DNA from: UBA7672 sp047601145
GTDB lineage: Bacteria; Pseudomonadota; Alphaproteobacteria; Caulobacterales; Hyphomonadaceae
DNA length: 64,000 bases
Assembly (NCBI GenBank): GCA_047601145.1
Contig: JASGJW010000001.1
Span: 558,001-622,000, forward strand
Reading direction: 5' to 3'
Made by a program: the position numbers and the translations under genes. Numbering within the stretch: position 1 is the stretch's first letter; every line of letters begins with the position of its first letter. The notes below the pieces were generated by a model. The model saw only the letters and a list, made by a program, of their open reading frames with translations. It did not search any database and was not told the DNA's origin. This document shows, piece after piece, positions 59,149 to 64,000 of this stretch.

Positions 59149-59616
59149 TTACTGCCGGTTCAGACGCACGCTCGTGTCCCAGTCTCCGAAGTATCTGCCC
59201 GAAAGAGTTTGTCCATCCGGGCTCAGCCCCAACACGTAGCGCGCCAAATTGTGCATCCCTCCCTTCAGGTAGTGGGGATTGCCCGCGAGCACCTTTCGGG
59301 TTTTGACCCGTAGGACGATCTGATCGCCATCGGTTTCCACCGTGCAGATGTCGTGCGCGACAACAAATTTGTCGGCGTCGTAAACTTCGCACACCTCCCT
59401 GACTTCAATCGCGCAGGTTTGGACATCGTCATGTTCTCCGCGCGTGATTTTTAAGGTACCTCGGACGGCGCACCCTAGATCGCTGCGGTATGGGGTCGTC
59501 TGGACGGTCCACTCACCGTTCAATTCGCCTACAGCAGGCACCATCGCTTGGCTCGCACACGACGCGACAGAGACAATAGCCAACGCAACAAGCGAAAGCA
59601 TTTGTAGAAAAGACAT
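59149..59616 (-). CDS. Hypothetical lipoprotein
   Basis: 155 residues with lipobox VASC (Cys about 20: LSLVALAIVSVASC). Mature part GELNGEWTVQTTPYRSDLGC, TCAIEVREVCEVYDADKFVV, a beta-rich small domain; not recognised. Leader CAGGGGGAATGG before ATG 59616. Confidence 0.66.
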   Translation of the reverse strand: MSFLQMLSLVALAIVSVASCASQAMVPAVGELNGEWTVQTTPYRSDLGCAVRGTLKITRGEHDDVQTCAIEVREVCEVYDADKFVVAHDICTVETDGDQIVLRVKTRKVLAGNPHYLKGGMHNLARYVLGLSPDGQTLSGRYFGDWDTSVRLNRQ

Positions 59617-59757
59617 CCATTCCCCCTGGCAGCCTAGTAGCGCACGAGATCATGGCAGGCTTAGGCTGGTGGCGACAGTCTACCACATGGCCGTCCCTCA
59701 TTGAGCAGTCTGATTTGCGCGTAGTTGGGCGGCAAATGCCAGTTAGGTCTGAGTGAC

Positions 59758-59822
59758 CGCTAACGGCGATCTGCCGACTTAACCGAGGGATGGCGCTGAA
59801 GGGCGTAAGTGGTCCGTTGCAG
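59758..59822 (+). repeat. Array repeat, full copy (class 2), orientation reversed relative to neighbours
   Basis: On the plus strand ACGGCGATCTGCCGACTTAA, CCGAGGGATGGCGCTGAAGG, GCGTAAGTGGTCCGTTGCAG: a clear class-2 copy, but no plus-strand gene ends here (a stop lies in the only frame). It stands where the last gene before it has been lost or inverted. Confidence 0.68.
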
Positions 59823-59826
59823 ACAT

Positions 59827-60225
59827 TCACCAGCGCTCGGGCAATCCATAATCGGGGAGTGCATCGATGTCGCTTTCCAAACTCTCAAGCTCATTTTCGG
59901 GGTCGATCAGCTCGAGTATCTCGTACCAGGTGATTTGAGCGCCATCGGCCTTAGCTTCTTCGACAATGCGCCCGACGGGAGCCAGTATTTGGCGGACCCG
60001 CGACAGGATTTCGGCCAGGTCGGCAAGGCCACGACGCTTCAAAGCCGGAATTGTTACGTCGAAGTGTTCCAGCGGCGTCGACCAGTTGTACAGCCACCCT
60101 CCCATTTCATAGCAGATCAGAAAGTGCTGGATCCAATAGAGATCGCGTATGTCGGGCGAAAGCGCTTCTCCCGCAGACTCAAATCCTCGCTCGAACGCAT
60201 CTGTCAGCTGGTCTCTTGCATCCAT
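59827..60225 (-). CDS. DMP19/DUF4375-like hypothetical protein
   Basis: 132 residues from Met 60225, all-alpha: MDARDQLTDAFERGFESAGE, YWIQHFLICYEMGGWLYNW, TIPALKRRGLADLAEILSRV. The helical layout and Gly/Trp centre resemble DMP19/DUF4375, which occurs in accessory loci. Not certain. GGGGTG lies 8 bases upstream. Confidence 0.58.
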   Translation of the reverse strand: MDARDQLTDAFERGFESAGEALSPDIRDLYWIQHFLICYEMGGWLYNWSTPLEHFDVTIPALKRRGLADLAEILSRVRQILAPVGRIVEEAKADGAQITWYEILELIDPENELESLESDIDALPDYGLPERW

Positions 60226-60392
60226 CAGGCACCCCAACCCAAAGCTCGACGTTGCTTCCGTCGCAGCAATATTTATCAAATATGAGCAACTGCAAACGTG
60301 CCCTTCCGCCAATTGCGGGCCCAGCGGAGGGTAACCCCGGAGGGGCAGAGACGGCCCATTCTTGCTTTCGAACGAACTGCTAGAGTGGGTGT

Positions 60393-60896
60393 ATGTCGCG
60401 CAATAGCCAAAGAACTGAATTTCCAAGACAAGTGCCAAGCGAGTATTTGCGCCTGGCGTTGGAAACGCGAGAGCCCTCATTCAATCGACGTCGTGAAATC
60501 ACGACAGCGTTGCATGCCGTGTCGCGTGAGCTTGGCTGGCGCGTGCAAGATTTCTTTTGGAACCAGATCGCCAAGAGCTATCATTGGGCTCATGTCCAGC
60601 ACGAGGAGCGACAATTTGCGGTGCTCTTCGAGCAAGGATCACGTGTCACCGCGTTAGCCGGGCGAGTGGCGGAGTATCCAGATCGTGGATTTTTTGATGA
60701 TCCCGCTTTCTGTGCAGCAGCAGCTGCCGTTGGAGACGGGCAATTTGTTGTCGCACCAGCTCAAGAGCTGACAAGCGAATTGACGGAAACTGATCGGGTT
60801 CTGATCGACGCACATCCTGACGTAATTTGGCCCGATGACATGAAGTATTGGAAGCCTCGGTCTGTTGGCGAGGTCCTTTTCAACTTCTGGGACTGA
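60393..60896 (+). CDS. Hypothetical protein, duplicated in array (copy B)
   Basis: 167 residues; near-identical to the minus-strand gene at 52187-52690, with about 18 differences by my count, most in the first 70 residues. KSYHWAHVQHEERQFAVLFE and FCAAAAAVGDGQFVVAPAQE are shared. Same array repeat follows. Function unknown; its retention with few changes suggests selection or recent duplication. Confidence 0.75.
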   Translation: MSRNSQRTEFPRQVPSEYLRLALETREPSFNRRREITTALHAVSRELGWRVQDFFWNQIAKSYHWAHVQHEERQFAVLFEQGSRVTALAGRVAEYPDRGFFDDPAFCAAAAAVGDGQFVVAPAQELTSELTETDRVLIDAHPDVIWPDDMKYWKPRSVGEVLFNFWD

Positions 60897-60897
60897 G

Positions 60898-60985
60898 CGA
60901 ACGTCGCATTTCGGCGAGATCCGGCCGCATTGCGTTGGCAGCGTGCGCGGCGCGAGATGGCCCTGAACCGCCGCTCGCAGCCCTC
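60898..60985 (+). repeat. Array repeat, full copy (class 1)
   Basis: GCGAACGTCGCATTTCGGCG, GATCCGGCCGCATTGCG, GCGGCGCGAGATGGCCCTG right after the TGA of copy B. Confidence 0.72.
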
Positions 60986-61027
60986 GCTCGATCAGGCTAG
61001 TTAAGTCAAATTGGGGAGGGAGCTAAC

Positions 61028-61492
61028 ATGGGAAATCGCGGCCTGGCCTGGTTAGTCGTCGCGCACTTACTGCTTGCTGCCTGCGCGACTTCTGCTTCAA
61101 GCATTCAAGTTCTATCGGTTCGCGACCTCAACGCGGGTGCGGCGTCGTTCGACGGGAAAGCTGTAAGAGTGCGAGGATACCTTCTCCTCGGCACAAACGG
61201 TCGGTCACTGTACCAATCGGAGGCGCGTTTTGCAGAGTGGAAGAAAGATCTCTTCGGACCCAACCCTACGAATTTTGATGCTTACGCCAACGATTGCATC
61301 ACGCTGATGAACGTTGACGCATTCTTTGATCATGTCGAACTACTCGGGGAACGTGCCGTCTCCGTGGAGGGTACCTTCGTGAAGGATTTCTTCGGACCAG
61401 ATGTGGTCGACGGCCAGCGGTGCATGTCGCGCCCATCGGCACTGATAGCAACCGACACAAGTGTAAAAGCCGTGATACGGCAAGCTCGCTGA
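61028..61492 (+). CDS. Hypothetical lipoprotein
   Basis: 154 residues: lipobox LAAC (Cys about 19: LVVAHLLLAAC), then LSVRDLNAGAASFDGKAVRV RGYLL, an OB-fold-like beta region, and a later Cys (DGQRCMSRP). Not recognised. Leader TTGGGGAGGGAG. Confidence 0.66.
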   Translation: MGNRGLAWLVVAHLLLAACATSASSIQVLSVRDLNAGAASFDGKAVRVRGYLLLGTNGRSLYQSEARFAEWKKDLFGPNPTNFDAYANDCITLMNVDAFFDHVELLGERAVSVEGTFVKDFFGPDVVDGQRCMSRPSALIATDTSVKAVIRQAR

Positions 61493-61516
61493 GGCTGTGG
61501 TAGGCAACCAAAATTG

Positions 61517-61592
61517 CGACGGCTTTCTGCGAGATCCTGACCTAGCAGGGGTTAGCCCCAAAAGGCTCGCATGCCCGAAGCAGCCGTTCGTG
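61517..61592 (+). repeat. Array repeat, variant copy
   Basis: GCGACGGCTTTCTGCGAGATCC at the gene side and GAAGCAGCCGTTCG at the distal end are partial complements; middle sequence GGGGTTAGCCCC is itself a small palindrome. Confidence 0.6.
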
Positions 61593-61683
61593 GAAGGAGG
61601 AGCCTTCGGCCGAACCGGCGTTCGCCGGTGACCGGCAGAGCATGTGATGATATATTTCAGCCTGTCGGTTTGGGGAGAATGCG

Positions 61684-62118
61684 ATGATCTCGGTACGGTT
61701 GACGGGGCTCGGAATGGTGGTTGCGTTGTGCGCCGCAGGGCCGGCGCAGCCCCAGTCGCCGTTTCCATCAAATTACAAAACGTATGACAGAGCGATGGAG
61801 GACGTCACAAGCCAAGGCTGCGAACGCAACGACGCAGAAACCTACATCCGGTTTTATTGCAGCGATGACCGCACGATATGGTTTTTCACGCAGCCGGGCC
61901 GACCAGAGTATCCCGGCTACGCAATTAAGCTCGCGTACCTGCCGAAAACCAGCCAAACCCTCGGAACCGCCCGTTCCAACTCCGCAGACGTGGTTGCCTT
62001 CAGGACCTGGCTAAGCGCCCTGGATCTAAGTTGGTGGGACGTCTATGGACCTACTCAGAACTCCGGTCGCGAGCTCAAGCCTCGAGATAGCGGCAAGCTC
62101 TATCCGGCGCAGCCGTAG
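61684..62118 (+). CDS. Hypothetical secreted protein
   Basis: 144 residues with signal peptide (MISVRLTGLGMVVALCAAGP AQPQ). Mature part has Cys pair (GCERND; RFYCSDD), aromatic-rich IWFFTQPGRPEYPGYAIKLA. No family recognised. Leader TTTGGGGAGAATG. Confidence 0.66.
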   Translation: MISVRLTGLGMVVALCAAGPAQPQSPFPSNYKTYDRAMEDVTSQGCERNDAETYIRFYCSDDRTIWFFTQPGRPEYPGYAIKLAYLPKTSQTLGTARSNSADVVAFRTWLSALDLSWWDVYGPTQNSGRELKPRDSGKLYPAQP

Positions 62119-62138
62119 CTCCTTTCCGGAATTTGTAC

Positions 62139-62215
62139 TGAACGGCTGCTTTCGGCGAAGTGCTGCCGGATGGAATTGATCGGACAGGCGGCGCGAGGTG
62201 GCCCATAGCCGCTGG
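62139..62215 (+). repeat. Array repeat, full copy (class 1)
   Basis: TGAACGGCTGCTTTCGGCGA, GGATGGAATTGATCGGACAG, GCGGCGCGAGGTGGCCCATA, AGCCGCTGGTCA: gene-side and distal ends complement one another. Confidence 0.75.
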
Positions 62216-62257
62216 TCATGAGACCATTATGCTGACGTCTTTCGCGGGAGAGATGCA

Positions 62258-62521
62258 GTGCAGTTCGACGCATGCAGGGTTTGTGGTTTCGACGCTGGCG
62301 GCGAAGCGTGGGGCGTCGATGGGAAAAGTCCGACCTACGCGTTTTGCCCGTGCTGCAGCGTCGAATGGGGATATCAAGACGCCACGCCCGAGGCTGCTCG
62401 GCGTTTCCGATCTCGTTGGATCGCGCTCGGCGCCCCATGGAACGTCCCAGATGAAAAGCCTCGGGATTGGTCGTTAGCTGCGCAGCTTGCTTCGGTTCCG
62501 ATAGACTTTCGCGATGAGTGA
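62258..62521 (+). CDS. Small Cys-rich (CPCC-type) protein
   Basis: 87 residues from a GTG at 62258 (GGAGAG 6 bases upstream). MQFDACRVCGFDAGGEAW and FCPCCSVEWGYQDATPEAAR RF hold two CxxC/CPCC clusters, probably one zinc site, with the C-terminal RSRWIALGAPWNVPDEKP. Same layout as the gene at 57797; likely distant relatives. Confidence 0.66.
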   Translation: MQFDACRVCGFDAGGEAWGVDGKSPTYAFCPCCSVEWGYQDATPEAARRFRSRWIALGAPWNVPDEKPRDWSLAAQLASVPIDFRDE

Positions 62522-62595
62522 CTGCATTCGGCGATCTGCCGGCCTAACCCGGGGATGTGCCCGAAGGACGGAGGTGGCCCAATGTCGCCGTTGAG
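62522..62595 (+). repeat. Array repeat, full copy (class 2)
   Basis: CTGCATTCGGCGATCTGCCG, GCCTAACCCGGGGATGTGCC, GACGGAGGTGGCCCAATGTC follow directly on the TGA. GCCTAAC happens to fit the integron R-box pattern RYYYAAC. Confidence 0.75.
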
Positions 62596-62638
62596 AAATC
62601 GGCATCCCTGAGCTAGCGGACCGATGAGGGGCTTCAGC

Positions 62639-63139
62639 ATGTTTGCTCGACTAAAGGGTGTCTATCAAAGCGCGATGGAGATCGACGGGGACGATTATGT
62701 CCCGTTCTCAGCAGACACCAACCTTGGGTGGACGGGTGAACTCGTAGCCCTGCGATACGGGGACTACGAAAAGTCACTTGTTGAAATCATGTTCGACGAA
62801 AGAACGGGCATTGTCACCAAGTTCGCGATGCCGTTTTGGAAGCGCGTCAATGTGCTGGCTTCTGCGGCGGTCAAAACTGTCCCTGGGGTGCCAGTGATTG
62901 AGCCGCCGTCTCACACATTCGAGGGGCCGTCCGGATGCATGCGGCTGGACTGCCCTGCAGACTTTGCTTTGACTCTCCATAATCGTGAACTGACGCTCGC
63001 AATAGACGGGAGCGCCGATCCAGTAGGAGGCATCGGCGAGGGACGGGTTATCTTCCTTGTCGATGCTGCCCAACTGCTGGTCGGATTGAGGATTGCAGAT
63101 TTGACTCCAAATGAACTTAGAGCACTGGGAATCACCTAA
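62639..63139 (+). CDS. Hypothetical protein (166 aa)
   Basis: Starts at Met 62639 (MFARLKGVYQSAMEIDGDDY), with GAGGGG 8 bases upstream; Met 62624 is an alternative. Contains VSASAAVKTVPGVPVIEPPS-like mid segment and GEGRVIFLVDAAQLLVGLRI near the end. No signal, no recognised domain. Array unit. Confidence 0.6.
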   Translation: MFARLKGVYQSAMEIDGDDYVPFSADTNLGWTGELVALRYGDYEKSLVEIMFDERTGIVTKFAMPFWKRVNVLASAAVKTVPGVPVIEPPSHTFEGPSGCMRLDCPADFALTLHNRELTLAIDGSADPVGGIGEGRVIFLVDAAQLLVGLRIADLTPNELRALGIT

Positions 63140-63225
63140 CGGCGATTCCAAACGGCAGCTTTCGGCGAGATTCAGACCCAACCGAGGGATGGCCCTGAAC
63201 GACTTCGATGACCCATCGCGGACCT
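63136..63225 (+). repeat. Array repeat, full copy (class 2)
   Basis: TTTCGGCGAGATTCAGACCC, AACCGAGGGATGGCCCTGAA, GATGACCCATCGCGGACC. ACCTAACGGCGA at the gene side fits RYYYAAC. Confidence 0.7.
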
Positions 63226-63262
63226 CTTCGATTGATTGAAGCCGCAAGGGGAGCAAGTTAGC

Positions 63263-63928
63263 TTGCACCGGGTGTGGGAGAATGCATTGGTCCGGGCAAT
63301 CTGCGCTCTACTAGTGTCTTGGGCTCTTTGCCCATGCGGGTTTGCCCAGCAAGCGCAGCCTGCCGCGCCGACCGACACCCGACCCAAGGGTGAGGTAAGG
63401 CCAGCGGATAATCAGCAAGTCGAAATCGACGATGCAGATCGAGTAACGATTACTGAAAAGCCGATCGAGCAAGACGTCTACGATTTCTATCGGAAGCTGA
63501 GGTCGAATGATTTTTGCCCGAGGGGGCTGCAGACACAGCGGGGTTACTCGTGTGCTGAAATCACATACGAGGTGGTAGGTGCGAATGGGAGCAGCGTCGG
63601 CAAATGCAATGTTCCGATCTTTCAGATCTACGAAAAAGGAGCGAGCTATTCAGCTATCACTTACGAGAAGCTCGACTGTTCAAAATCACCAAGGAACGCT
63701 GGGCTCGCCTTGGTGGCGCTTGAAGAGCTGTTCGATCCGACAACGAGAGACGGAACGAGTTTTCGAATGGTCGGGGTCATGGGTATTGATCAGGCACGGG
63801 AGATCTGCCGCGCTTCCACGGACGCCTGCGTTGTCAAGCTTTTCGATCGGACCAGAGAGCTGTCGTATTGCTCAATAGAGAGGCTTTGGGGGTTGGTGCC
63901 TCGTTCAGAGGCATGCGCATCGCGCTAG
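63263..63928 (+). CDS. Hypothetical secreted protein (about 221 aa), last unit in window
   Basis: TTG start at 63263 preceded by AGGGGAGC; hydrophobic signal (ALVRAICALLVSWALCPCGF AQ-Q). Mature part begins Ala/Pro/Asp-rich, later VITEKPIEQDVYDFYRKLRS, and has Cys-containing stretches (CPRGLQTQRGYSCAEITYEV). No family recognised. Alternative TTG at 63236. After its stop at 63926-63928 only 72 bases remain; no clear repeat can be called there. Confidence 0.6.
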   Translation: MHRVWENALVRAICALLVSWALCPCGFAQQAQPAAPTDTRPKGEVRPADNQQVEIDDADRVTITEKPIEQDVYDFYRKLRSNDFCPRGLQTQRGYSCAEITYEVVGANGSSVGKCNVPIFQIYEKGASYSAITYEKLDCSKSPRNAGLALVALEELFDPTTRDGTSFRMVGVMGIDQAREICRASTDACVVKLFDRTRELSYCSIERLWGLVPRSEACASR

Positions 63929-64000
63929 CATGACGGTTGAAGATTTTTGATCGCCGCCAGGGCAACTAGCCGACGCGCCATTCTGATCTCGAAACGGGAG

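Noticed and set aside
59617..59762. Plus-strand gene ending at the repeat at 59758
   Set aside because: The frame leading to the TAA contains an earlier stop and no start; no gene supported.
49330..64000. Calling the right-hand region a classical integron
   Set aside because: No integrase gene, no attI, orientation of units changes, and most repeats lack clear RYYYAAC and GTTRRRY boxes. I describe it as a cassette-like array instead.
49330..64000. CRISPR array
   Set aside because: Repeats are imperfect, 60-90 bp, and separated by genes rather than by uniform spacers; no cas genes.
1..64000. tRNA or other structured RNA genes
   Set aside because: No cloverleaf-like or CCA-ending segment was recognised in the gaps on reading; a tRNAscan/Rfam run would be decisive.

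Overview
The window looks like chromosome from a GC-rich alphaproteobacterium, most likely Caulobacterales and perhaps Hyphomonadaceae. The reasons are the CC0125/CC1285-type lipoprotein, the DUF1674 (SdhAF4-like) protein, the rsmB-rpe-heparinase-purH neighbourhood, fabA-fabB-fabI, and many periplasmic lipoproteins and SH3b proteins. No tRNA, rRNA, CRISPR array or replication origin was seen, and no gap between genes exceeds about 300 bases.

Positions 1-49,200 are ordinary core genome. 1-11,370 is almost all on the minus strand: a cut-off S9 peptidase, purH, a CapD/WbpM-type sugar dehydratase, a heparinase II/III protein, rpe, a glycine-zipper lipoprotein, rsmB and htpX. 11,400-20,300 holds DUF1674, glk, a His-rich zinc/cobalt exporter, an aldehyde dehydrogenase, small envelope proteins, a frameshifted GFA gene, then coaBC-Dabb-dut. 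20,300-28,140 holds a Pif1-like helicase, moeB, an MHS-family transporter, two tandem metallo-beta-lactamase-fold hydrolases and a penicillin-acylase-type Ntn hydrolase. A complete IS5-group element sits at 28,164-29,516 exactly on the stop codon of a lipoprotein gene. 29,517-43,110 holds SH3b proteins, a 2-hydroxyacid dehydrogenase, fabA-fabB, a TPR/AAA+ pair on the other strand, fabI, udk, rbfA, ada and a DUF347 membrane protein. 43,260-45,400 is an orphan FlgC-like gene and a small operon (SPFH protein, Arc-type ribbon-helix-helix protein, 58-residue membrane protein) with a striking three-site operator. 45,450-49,200 holds a DUF6351 protein and a MerR-type regulator divergent from a glutaredoxin-MauE fusion behind a mer-like operator.

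From about 49,330 to the right edge the character changes. Some 24 small, unrelated, mostly single-gene units follow one another. Base composition is visibly less GC-rich and most products are unknown. Many are lipoproteins or secreted proteins; others are KptA, a DUF4262 protein, an EF-Tu-like fragment, a c-type cytochrome and a HEPN-like protein. Most units are followed, at or just after the stop codon, by a related 60-90 bp repeat with complementary ends. Many share a GGGGGA-type leader. Two copies of one gene lie 8 kb apart in opposite orientation, and a remnant of a third copy remains. This is a cassette-array architecture resembling an integron array, but canonical attC boxes and an integrase are not visible here. 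It is the most interesting part of the window.
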